A stretch of DNA of 6,333 nt from Methanomassiliicoccales archaeon (GTDB taxonomy: Archaea > Thermoplasmatota > Thermoplasmata > Methanomassiliicoccales > JACIVX01): positions 1-6,333 of the forward strand of contig JANHAK010000074.1 of the NCBI GenBank assembly GCA_024464195.1, in the 5' to 3' direction. Both the position numbers and the translations under genes were made by a program. Below the pieces are notes generated by a model. The model did not search any database, was not told the origin of the DNA, and worked only from the letters and a program-made list of their open reading frames with translations. Shown here piece after piece: positions 1 through 5,816 of this stretch. The first letter of the stretch is position 1, and each line of letters opens with the position of its first letter.

Positions 1-194
1 TCATCGAGCATATGATCGAATCGGGCATCCCTTTCCGCCAACTTGCCAAATTCCTCCAGAGTTAAACCGTGCTCTTCGGCCATTTTTCTGAAGATTACGC
101 CAGAAATTACGTATCTGATTCCAAGTCTTTCTGAAAGGAGTTTGCAAACCGTCGTCTTCCCGGAACCTGGGGGGCCGCTGATCGTGATTCTCAT
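1..194 (-). CDS. cmk: Cytidylate kinase, archaeal type (3' part beyond window)
   Basis: Cytosolic enzyme that transfers phosphate from ATP to CMP or dCMP in pyrimidine nucleotide salvage. Only the first 64 residues lie in the window; the gene continues past base 1. Residues 1-15 (MRITISGPPGSGKTT) form a beta strand followed by a canonical P-loop, GxxGxGKT. Residues 31-40 (SGVIFRKMAE) and a following helix match the NMP-binding start of archaeal Cmk. The ATG at 194-192 overlaps the stop codon of the upstream gene as ATGA, a coupling arrangement, and no clear SD precedes it. Another ATG at 201 opens a different frame that reads through the same DNA but lacks any kinase motif, so it was not used. 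In archaeal spc operons a cmk gene commonly follows secY and the DUF106 gene, which supports the call. Residue 33 is Val where relatives, as I recall them, usually have Asp or Glu. Another small P-loop NMP kinase is the main alternative. Confidence 0.9.
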   Translation of the reverse strand, partial: MRITISGPPGSGKTTVCKLLSERLGIRYVISGVIFRKMAEEHGLTLEEFGKLAERDARFDHMLD

Positions 195-838
195 TTTGCA
201 TCGGCCTTCATCTGTTTCAAACGCTTCTTAAACGAGAAGTATCGGAGTATTCTTGCGAGTACCTGACCGAATGGTACGCTGATAAGCGAATATAGAAGTA
301 TCCAGCTTGGCAAAACATAAACGGCGTTCATGTCTGCGTTGAACGACCATGGCACGGCAAAATGAGCACTGTTAATATTTATCATGAAAACCGATAACCA
401 CGCGAAAATGGGAACGACAATGATCATCGTAATCGGGAGGAGCTTCAATTGAGACGTTGAGACCTCCATCGATTTTTGAAGTATCTTTGGCTGCTGCTCC
501 GTCAGTTTCTTCATCTTATACGTATTGTTCTCTATTCGGGCTTGCCTAAACTCCTTGTTAAAGGCGGCGACGATCTTTTGGCTTTTTACCTGTTCTACAT
601 AATCAACCATGAAATGCCTAATGATGATCGTAAGACCCGTCATGATGATACCAGCAAGAAAGAGTGTGACAACGGGATATTGCCCACCGAATCCGATTAT
701 TGGCTCAAGTCCGTAGCTAACAATTTGCCCGAGACCATTTCTCAGACTCGGATCAAATAGAATGAAAAGGGCCAGTACGAAAATAAGAATTGTTGTGATC
801 CTCGGCATGCTCCTTTGGGTTTGAGAAGGGTTCGGCAC
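191..838 (-). CDS. DUF106 / EMC3-TMCO1-type membrane protein insertase (Oxa1 superfamily)
   Basis: Integral membrane protein of 215 residues, predicted to help insert membrane proteins as they emerge from the ribosome. Hydrophobic segments lie at about residues 13-29, 52-74, 132-152 and 172-198. Between the second and third is a charged, helical, probably coiled-coil cytosolic stretch (about 76-125, rich in Lys, Glu and Gln), and the protein ends in a basic tail (FKKRLKQMKADAK). This layout is the DUF106 pattern, which published work groups with EMC3, TMCO1, YidC and Oxa1. The start is GTG at 838-836. It lies 2 bases after the secY stop and has an eight-base SD match (GGAGGTGA) 6 bases upstream. 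An in-frame ATG at codon 11 has a purine run only 1 base before it, too close to serve. The gene overlaps cmk by 4 bases. Its place directly after secY fits a role in co-translational insertion. Family assignment is firm; activity in this organism is inferred. Confidence 0.9.
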   Translation of the reverse strand: MPNPSQTQRSMPRITTILIFVLALFILFDPSLRNGLGQIVSYGLEPIIGFGGQYPVVTLFLAGIIMTGLTIIIRHFMVDYVEQVKSQKIVAAFNKEFRQARIENNTYKMKKLTEQQPKILQKSMEVSTSQLKLLPITMIIVVPIFAWLSVFMININSAHFAVPWSFNADMNAVYVLPSWILLYSLISVPFGQVLARILRYFSFKKRLKQMKADAK

Positions 839-840
839 CG

Positions 841-2427
841 TTATTCACCTCCAAAGAACTGTCTTAGTACGGGATGCATCTCCATCATCTGCTCTCTGCC
901 GATAGCTTCGTAGAACTGTATCAAGATTCCGACCGTGAGGAGGACGCCGGTACCACTCGCGTTCCCGACTGTCCCGATGAGATCCGCGATCGCAGCCAGC
1001 GCCCCTACAAGCGCACCACTGATAATTGTCACCACAGGTATATATCGTTCAAGTACTCGCCTGAGCACCCTCGGATCTCTTCTAAAACCAGGAATTTGCA
1101 ACCCAGATGATTCAATTTGTCTCGCAACAGCCTCAGGTCCCATATTTGTCGTTTCGATCCAGAACTTTGCAAAGATAATCGAGCCTACGACCATCACACC
1201 GAGATAAACAATAACGTGCAGCGCGATTTGTAAACTGTCGTGCCCTGCGGCCAAATGTCCATATCTATCAGGACTCAAGATCGGTAGCAACCAATCCCCA
1301 AGCCCTCTTGGCGTCGAAAGATACCACGCGAGCCCACCTGCTGGATATGTGCTTCCGGGCTCATAAAATCCTATCCACCATTGTCCCCCGATCAACGGAA
1401 GACCTCTAAAGGAGGGATTGTTCCAGAGAAGCATTGAAAACATGCTGACGTTCGCAAGCAGTGCCGCCATAAGGATCACTGGAATGTTTGAGGCGTAGAT
1501 GAGCTTGATCGGATAGCGGCCCCTGGCGCCCCTCGCAGTCCCGTGAGCAAGTGGAAGTTCAATACGCGTTGATTCAACATAGGCAACAAAAAGGAAAATT
1601 GCAATCGTGCCGATCAGGGCAACCATAGGATTCGGGTTTTGTAGAAGAATTCTCTCGTATCCACCTCCGGCGAGCCCGGCGGCCGAGGTGTTTTGTAAGA
1701 TGTAGATCGTTTTTGGGATTGTCCCTGCCGGCGGATTATTGATGCTTACTGGCGAACTCGGATCTACCGGTTGCCAGTTAACTGTACCTGTGAAGATCGC
1801 TTCCGCGACACCAGCGGCGATAAAGAGAGAAATGCCGCTACCAACCCCCCACTTCGAAACGACCTCATCCATAAGAAAAACAAGATAGGAACCGATGAAG
1901 AGCTGAAGAACAATGACGAATCTCGCGAAATTAAGACCACTCAATATTCCGCCAGTTCCGAAGATACCTTCCAGATTGTGGACGAAAGTTTCTGAGGGCA
2001 CAAGATACCCGAAAACCTGCGGCACCGCTTCGACAACGATCATGATGAGGACGAGAAATTTTTGTGTGCTCTGGTAGACCGCCTTGTCCTCATCATTCTT
2101 GAGATCCAGCTTAATAATTTTCGCACCGACGAAGAGTTGCATGATGATCGAACCAGTCACGATTGGCCCGATACCAAGGTGCATCAATGATCCTTGAGCT
2201 CCAGCGAGTATTGCCCTATACTGGGCAAATAGGTCAATCGTTTTAGTTTGATCAAGTCCGTAGATATAGACATTCGTCATGATGAAGTAAAAAACAAGGA
2301 CGAGGATGACCCACATCATCTTCGTTCTGAAATGGACATGGCCCTCAGGTCGAGAAACAGCAGGCAATCTATCAGTGAGGGGTTTCAACTTATATAGTCT
2401 GCTTTTTTCCCCTTCAGCCATGTCCAT
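841..2427 (-). CDS. secY: Preprotein translocase subunit SecY (Sec61 alpha)
   Basis: Central channel subunit of the SecYEG/Sec61 translocon in the cytoplasmic membrane, which passes secreted and membrane proteins from the ribosome. The 528 residues contain ten plausible membrane helices, near 37-57, 86-100 (second half of TM2), 122-144, 167-187, 196-214, 267-285, 306-334, 401-424, 461-482 and 491-511. Residues 66-85 correspond to the plug helix region. The cytosolic loop around 288-306 (LPLAHGTARGARGRYP) and the Arg-rich loop at 447-461 are the basic loops that contact the ribosome. The protein is longer than compact archaeal SecY such as that of Methanocaldococcus (about 436 residues). The extra length lies in two outer loops, about 215-266 and 335-400. 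Two in-frame ATGs (2427 and 2421) are possible starts and neither has a good SD. I used the first, 12 bases after the uL15 stop; the second would remove only two residues. Confidence 0.97.
   Translation of the reverse strand: MDMAEGEKSRLYKLKPLTDRLPAVSRPEGHVHFRTKMMWVILVLVFYFIMTNVYIYGLDQTKTIDLFAQYRAILAGAQGSLMHLGIGPIVTGSIIMQLFVGAKIIKLDLKNDEDKAVYQSTQKFLVLIMIVVEAVPQVFGYLVPSETFVHNLEGIFGTGGILSGLNFARFVIVLQLFIGSYLVFLMDEVVSKWGVGSGISLFIAAGVAEAIFTGTVNWQPVDPSSPVSINNPPAGTIPKTIYILQNTSAAGLAGGGYERILLQNPNPMVALIGTIAIFLFVAYVESTRIELPLAHGTARGARGRYPIKLIYASNIPVILMAALLANVSMFSMLLWNNPSFRGLPLIGGQWWIGFYEPGSTYPAGGLAWYLSTPRGLGDWLLPILSPDRYGHLAAGHDSLQIALHVIVYLGVMVVGSIIFAKFWIETTNMGPEAVARQIESSGLQIPGFRRDPRVLRRVLERYIPVVTIISGALVGALAAIADLIGTVGNASGTGVLLTVGILIQFYEAIGREQMMEMHPVLRQFFGGE
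845..852 (-). promoter_or_regulatory. Ribosome binding site for the DUF106 gene
   Basis: The minus strand reads GGAGGTGA, complementary to the pyrimidine-rich 3' end of archaeal 16S rRNA. It lies 6 bases before the GTG start at 838. The same bases encode the final Gly-Gly-Glu of SecY and run directly into its TAA stop, so a ribosome finishing secY sits on the next gene's SD. This site decides for the GTG start rather than the in-frame ATG at 808. Confidence 0.88.
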
Positions 2428-2439
2428 CCCAGAGCATCG

Positions 2440-2865
2440 CTACGGTTGAATAACGGAGCCGCCCGCGGCTTCAATCTTCTCCCGTGCAAGTTCTGAACAA
2501 TCAGCCACGATGACATCGATCGGTTCAATGATTTTGCCCGAACCAAGGAGTTTGTCAACACCCATTTTTGCCAAGTTCACCGTGACCTTCCCGTCCTTTC
2601 TCTCAGCAAAACCGTCCGCTATCAACCTGTTGATATTCTCCTGAATCTCGCCGATATTCATCGCGATCTTGGCCGCCACGATGCTCTGAGGTCTCTTGAA
2701 ACCATGTCGGCCGAAATGATCTGGATCATATTTCAACATGTACATGACCTTATGTTTGTGAAGACCCGCGTTACCGCGACCTCCCTGGAGTCCAGCACCA
2801 CGCCCCGCTTTCTTGCCGCGTCCGTGTGTGCGGCTTCCTCTGAATTTCTTAGTCCTGCTTGGCAT
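2440..2865 (-). CDS. rpl15: 50S ribosomal protein uL15 (L15)
   Basis: Large-subunit protein that threads its basic N-terminal tail into 23S rRNA and helps late assembly. It has 141 residues, normal for archaeal uL15. The N-terminal 40 residues are Gly-, Arg- and Lys-rich, with the family pattern THGRGKKAGRGAGLQGGRGN followed by a His-Lys segment, and then a globular domain ending in AAGGSVIQP. The ATG at 2865 lies 10 bases after the uL30 stop with an SD 6 bases upstream. Downstream, secY follows after 12 bases; uL15-secY is one of the most conserved gene pairs in prokaryotes. The terminal TAG is not preceded by a good SD for secY, unlike most junctions in this window. No missing segment or frame problem is visible. 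Confidence 0.97.
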   Translation of the reverse strand: MPSRTKKFRGSRTHGRGKKAGRGAGLQGGRGNAGLHKHKVMYMLKYDPDHFGRHGFKRPQSIVAAKIAMNIGEIQENINRLIADGFAERKDGKVTVNLAKMGVDKLLGSGKIIEPIDVIVADCSELAREKIEAAGGSVIQP

Positions 2866-2870
2866 TGGAA

Positions 2871-2878
2871 ATCACCTA
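2871..2878 (-). promoter_or_regulatory. Ribosome binding site for uL15 overlapping the uL30 stop
   Basis: The minus strand reads TAGGTGAT. The first three bases (2878-2876) are the TAG stop of uL30, and AGGTGA is a good match to the 16S rRNA 3' end, 6 bases before the uL15 ATG. Stop codon and SD therefore share bases, which favours re-initiation by the ribosome that has just finished uL30. Confidence 0.8.
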
Positions 2879-3343
2879 GAGCATTCTCTCAATCAATTCG
2901 TTGATCTTTTCTCCGCGGTATCCAAGAGCACCCCCATTTGTAAATGACCTCTTGTTGCCGCCGTATCCTTTTCGTGGGGGGTTGAGCCTAAAGACCGGTT
3001 TTACATCAACAAGATCCGAATATTTGACCTCGTCTTTAGCCACGCTTTTTGCAAATGAGATGATCGATGTGAATTTCGAATGATTCTGAATATATAGATC
3101 ATCGATCGGCTTGTCCCCCTTTAGTCGTCCCCTGAATTTGATCATTCTCGCAAGAGTTTCACTGTTCACTTCGCCCCATGTGATGTAGTCCTTCGCTTTC
3201 TGGAGCATTCCATTGATGCTATCCGTCTCCGGAACAACAACGCAGTGATTAGGGCGGGTAAGATTTAGCATTCGCATCGTATCCTCGATTTCCTTCTTGA
3301 CACCAGCGTGTCCTCGTACTCTGATCACAGCGTATGCCACCAC
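2876..3343 (-). CDS. rpl30: 50S ribosomal protein uL30 (L30, long archaeal form)
   Basis: Large-subunit rRNA-binding protein. At 155 residues it is the long archaeal/eukaryotic form (L7e-like), more than twice the length of bacterial L30 (about 60 residues). Residues 3-58 (AYAVIRVRG, then a helix, then NLTRPNHCVVVPETDS) form the ferredoxin-like core. Residues 60-155 are the archaeal extension and include a Gly- and Arg-rich segment, LNPPRKGYGGNKRSFTNGGA. The gene begins with two consecutive GTG codons (3343 and 3340). The first is preferred because AGGAGG lies 6 bases upstream, although the second would be 9 bases away and cannot be excluded. Two ATGs nearby (3348 and 3345) are out of frame. 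One base separates the start from the uS5 stop, so coupling with uS5 is likely. The gene order uS5-uL30-uL15 is standard. Confidence 0.96.
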   Translation of the reverse strand: MVAYAVIRVRGHAGVKKEIEDTMRMLNLTRPNHCVVVPETDSINGMLQKAKDYITWGEVNSETLARMIKFRGRLKGDKPIDDLYIQNHSKFTSIISFAKSVAKDEVKYSDLVDVKPVFRLNPPRKGYGGNKRSFTNGGALGYRGEKINELIERML

Positions 3344-3344
3344 A

Positions 3345-4046
3345 TCATCCCTCCTGCCCTGTTATTTCCCGCTGTTGATCTATATTTGCATCTTGTTCAG
3401 GAAAATGGACCGTGACACGACCACTCATGATCTTTAAGCGTTTCTCTTGTTCTTCAGTGATCCTAAGGACAGATGTCTTCATGAGCGCATCGAATGTCGC
3501 TAAAGCGTAATTGACTGTCGTTTTTGTATGGCCACGCGCAAATCCCCACGCATCCTTGATACCAGCAAGTTGCAAGATGATTTTCGCGACATCACCAACA
3601 GCTAGCGAAACGCCCCTAGGAGCGGGCTTAAATGTCACTTCAACAGACCCTGCCCTCCCAACAACCATAAACGGCAATGAATGAGGTGTACCGCATCCGC
3701 ACTCCCAAGACCCACATCCTCTTTTTATCTCGATGATATTCAATTTCGCGTTGTCGATCGCTTTCCTAATCGCTGGCCCGACTTCTTTGCCCTTTGCCCT
3801 GCCAACGCCTATGAAACCATCGCCGTTACCGACTGCGACAGTAATCGCAAATTTCACTCTTCTGCCAGAGTCGGTCATTCGCTGAACCATGTTGACGTCG
3901 ATAACCTCATCTTTCAGATCGGGAAGAAGAACGTCGACGATCTCAGGTTCGCGAAGTGGGAGCTTTGTTGCAAGTGCATCACTCATCGATGTGATCTCGC
4001 CGCTCATGACCATCTTGCCCAGTTTTGTCTTCGGCGTCCATTCCAT
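3345..4046 (-). CDS. rps5: 30S ribosomal protein uS5 (S5)
   Basis: Small-subunit protein at the mRNA entry side, involved in decoding accuracy and mRNA unwinding. It has 233 residues. An N-terminal archaeal extension (1-49) is followed by the double-stranded RNA-binding-like domain (about 50-107, with GNGDGFIGVGRAKGKEVGPA) and the C-terminal S5 domain (about 120-192, with RAGSVEVTFKPAPRGVSLA and GHTKTTVNYA). A polar tail (about 193-233) ends it. Residues 110-120 (RGCGSWECGCG) hold three cysteines at 111, 116 and 118, a segment seen in archaeal homologues. The ATG at 4046 follows the uL18 stop with no gap, and GGAGGT lies 7 bases upstream. Stop and start are adjacent (TAGATG), suggesting coupled translation. 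The length is at the upper end of the archaeal range because of the tail. Confidence 0.97.
   Translation of the reverse strand: MEWTPKTKLGKMVMSGEITSMSDALATKLPLREPEIVDVLLPDLKDEVIDVNMVQRMTDSGRRVKFAITVAVGNGDGFIGVGRAKGKEVGPAIRKAIDNAKLNIIEIKRGCGSWECGCGTPHSLPFMVVGRAGSVEVTFKPAPRGVSLAVGDVAKIILQLAGIKDAWGFARGHTKTTVNYALATFDALMKTSVLRITEEQEKRLKIMSGRVTVHFPEQDANIDQQREITGQEG
3350..3355 (-). promoter_or_regulatory. Ribosome binding site for uL30
   Basis: AGGAGG on the minus strand lies inside the last codons of uS5, 6 bases before the first of two GTG codons. It selects GTG at 3343 over the out-of-frame ATGs at 3348 and 3345. Confidence 0.82.
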
Positions 4047-4547
4047 CTACTCTACCTCCATTTTCTTCTTGATATCCTCGACGAGTTTCTCGACGCCCTC
4101 CCCGATATGCTGACCTTTAATTCTCTTCTCTGAAGGAAGAATCTCTTCACCATGTGGAACCTCAATACCCGCATCGAGAATTCCTTTAAGCGCAGCGAAA
4201 CACGAGGCACCCTTCGCCGGATCTCGCAACCCGATATCTAGAACCGCCTGATCGATCCCTTTCTTTTTTGCTCTCAGTGCGGCAAGATATCCTGTCAGAT
4301 AAGCCGCAGGTGTGTTTCCAGTTGAGAGGTTCCAACCGAGCTTAATCAATTCCCTGGAGTGCGCTTGGGCTGTTACTCGATCACCAATAGGATCGAACTC
4401 AATGAACTGCACACTCGCATTTCTCAATGAGATCCTGACGACTGCTCTCGGAACCCCAGCCCTTAGTAATCTCGCCCTTTGTCGATAGTCTGTTCTGCCT
4501 TCTCGCCTTCGTCGAAATGGCACTTTATATCGAGGTCCGTGAGCCAT
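4047..4547 (-). CDS. rpl18: 50S ribosomal protein uL18 (L18), 5S rRNA-binding
   Basis: Large-subunit protein of the central protuberance that binds 5S rRNA together with uL5. It has 166 residues. The basic N-terminus (GPRYKVPFRRRREGRTDYRQ) matches archaeal and eukaryotic uL18. The conserved core follows, with RISLRNASVQFIEF near 38-51 and STGNTPAAYLTGYLAALRAK near 75-94. The archaeal C-terminal part has VLDIGLRDPAKGASCFAALK (about 102-121) and a helical Lys-rich end. The ATG at 4547 overlaps the eL19 TAA stop by one base (TAATG), and AGGAGG lies 7 bases upstream inside the last eL19 codons. The order eL19-uL18-uS5 is the usual archaeal one. Confidence 0.97.
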   Translation of the reverse strand: MAHGPRYKVPFRRRREGRTDYRQRARLLRAGVPRAVVRISLRNASVQFIEFDPIGDRVTAQAHSRELIKLGWNLSTGNTPAAYLTGYLAALRAKKKGIDQAVLDIGLRDPAKGASCFAALKGILDAGIEVPHGEEILPSEKRIKGQHIGEGVEKLVEDIKKKMEVE

Positions 4548-5002
4548 TAGTTGCCCTCCTTTAGATGTCCTTCCATTTTGAGATGGGTGATCAAATGAGT
4601 CTTGCTCTTAAACATTCCGCCCTTTGCCTTCATATAGAACTCTCTGTAAACAGATTTGCTGATCTTGCCTTCGTCCCTCAGTTCCTTAAGCGTTCTTCTG
4701 ATCGGTCGGATCGTCTGAATCCACTGTCTTTTTTCCGGCGTTCTCGCACCCGCAGCGCCTTTCCTACTGCCGGGACCTCTTCGCCTTCCTTTTTCTTTTT
4801 GGCCGGCCCTGTATCTTGCCCTCGCTCGTGATATTCCTCTCTTTGGAAGTGCGACGATCGCACCAGAATCAATCGCAGTTCGGATATCGGCTCGGGTGAT
4901 CGCATCCGCGATATCCTCAATTCGATTCGGATCGATCCAAACCCGGTTAATACCACATCCGAGGATCTCTGCCGCAATCCGTCTCTGATTTTTCAGGTTC
5001 AT
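4547..5002 (-). CDS. rpl19e: 50S ribosomal protein eL19 (L19e)
   Basis: Large-subunit protein found in Archaea and eukaryotes but not Bacteria, and so one of the strongest domain markers here. Starting at 5002 it has 151 residues, close to the usual archaeal length of about 150. The N-terminus MNLKNQRRIAAEILGCG is the family signature. A very basic middle section (KGRRRGPGSRKGAAGART, about 72-89) is followed by a long helix (KELRDEGKISKSVYREFYMK) that reaches across the subunit. An in-frame ATG at 5080 would add 26 residues that only re-read eL32 coding sequence in another frame and have no family similarity, so it was rejected. The start lies 1 base after the eL32 stop; the preceding bases (GGACGGGATAAT) give only a weak SD, so coupling to eL32 probably matters. 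Confidence 0.96.
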   Translation of the reverse strand: MNLKNQRRIAAEILGCGINRVWIDPNRIEDIADAITRADIRTAIDSGAIVALPKRGISRARARYRAGQKEKGRRRGPGSRKGAAGARTPEKRQWIQTIRPIRRTLKELRDEGKISKSVYREFYMKAKGGMFKSKTHLITHLKMEGHLKEGN

Positions 5003-5003
5003 A

Positions 5004-5816
5004 TTATCCCGTCCTGTTGAGAATTCTGATTCCAAGCTGATCTGCCTTGCTCTCAATCTCGATCCGTTTCTTATAGCCAACCGTACTGCCGATTCTCACA
5101 GCCTGTCGCTTTGGATCGATTCCCTCAAGCTGTGAAGGGTTGTAGACCATTACTTCTTCAAAGCCTGATGGATGCAATCCCCGTACTTTTTTCGGCCCGC
5201 GGTATCCGATTGAGACGACTGGAGGCCTATATTTGTAATGCCGACGCATCTTACTATGCAGCCCGCGGGGCTTTCTCCATTTTTCACCTAGTCTCTTGTA
5301 CCTGAACCATTCTTGCCTAAAAAACGCAGGCCTTCTCTCTGAGATTTTACGTCTCAATGCAAGGAGTTTCGCGATCGTTGGATCAAGGACAGGTTTTGCC
5401 TTGACAAGATATCCGCCCTTCTCGACGATCGCCGCTTCTTCTGCCGAAACTTCCGCTTCTTCTATGACGACCTCTTCAGATTTAACCTCCTGCTCGGCAA
5501 CCTTTTCCTGCTCGATTTCTCCCTCTTTTGTCTTCTCGACGACTCCTTCCTCATTCACCTTTTCTTCTTCCTTGGATTCAGATACTGATTCTTCAAGAAT
5601 CCCTCTTTCTTCAATGACCTCAATCCAATGCTCAGCGATCTTTGGGCCAACGCCTTTTAGGCGGTCAACGATCTCTTTCTTTCGCTCCTCATCATACAAC
5701 GCATCAAGGAGGTCTGAGAGCGTTCTGATTCCCATCGCTTTGAGTTCTTCTTTGTATTCATCTTTATAATACGGTAATTCTGAAATTTCCCTGATTTCCC
5801 TTTCATGCTTGCTCAT
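5004..5816 (-). CDS. rpl32e: 50S ribosomal protein eL32 (L32e) with N-terminal helix-hairpin-helix extension
   Basis: Large-subunit protein specific to Archaea and eukaryotes. At 270 residues it is about twice the length of the minimal archaeal form (about 130). Residues 1-70 are helical and contain a helix-hairpin-helix motif (LKGVGPKIAEHWIE, 53-66) after a degenerate first hairpin (about 12-35). Residues 69-132 are a linker with 25 Glu and no Asp. The eL32 core begins near residue 139 and includes FFRQEWFRYKRLGEKWRKPRG, followed by YRPPVVSIGYRGPKKVRGLHP and the C-terminal RILNRTG. Haloarchaeal eL32 has a comparable helix-hairpin-helix plus acidic extension, so this is a known style rather than a fusion artefact. 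The ATG at 5816 overlaps the uL6 stop by 4 bases (ATGA), with AGGAGG 8 bases upstream, which fixes the long form as the translated product. What the extension does is unknown to me. Confidence 0.96.
   Translation of the reverse strand: MSKHEREIREISELPYYKDEYKEELKAMGIRTLSDLLDALYDEERKKEIVDRLKGVGPKIAEHWIEVIEERGILEESVSESKEEEKVNEEGVVEKTKEGEIEQEKVAEQEVKSEEVVIEEAEVSAEEAAIVEKGGYLVKAKPVLDPTIAKLLALRRKISERRPAFFRQEWFRYKRLGEKWRKPRGLHSKMRRHYKYRPPVVSIGYRGPKKVRGLHPSGFEEVMVYNPSQLEGIDPKRQAVRIGSTVGYKKRIEIESKADQLGIRILNRTG

Noticed and set aside
1..201. 66-codon minus-strand reading frame starting at ATG 201
   Set aside because: It reads the same DNA as the kinase in a shifted frame. Only the frame from ATG 194 gives the P-loop and Cmk motifs.
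476..760. 94-codon plus-strand reading frame opposite the DUF106 gene
   Set aside because: Antisense shadow; its hydrophobic start merely reflects the membrane-protein gene on the other strand.
806..808. In-frame ATG at codon 11 of the DUF106 gene as start
   Set aside because: Its purine run is only 1 base away, while the GTG at 838 has a near-perfect SD at good spacing and sits at the secY stop.
2286..2291. Run of six A on the + strand (U-run in the mRNA) as a possible terminator
   Set aside because: It lies inside the first membrane helix of secY, is short, and has no accompanying structure or gene end.
2443..2480. Possible internal promoter ahead of secY (TTATTCAA on the minus strand)
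   Set aside because: It resembles an archaeal TATA box only weakly, has no clear BRE, and sits inside uL15 coding sequence.
3681..4133. 150-codon plus-strand reading frame opposite uS5 and uL18
   Set aside because: Antisense shadow spanning two conserved genes, with no recognisable motif.
5003..5080. Longer eL19 start adding 26 residues
   Set aside because: The extra residues re-read the eL32 C-terminal coding region out of frame and have no family similarity; eL19 proteins begin at MNLKNQRR.
5296..5769. 157-codon plus-strand reading frame, very Ser/Thr-rich
   Set aside because: Its composition is the mirror of the Glu-rich eL32 linker (GAA/GAG read as TTC/CTC and shifted frames); it has no SD, no domain and lies fully antisense to a conserved gene.
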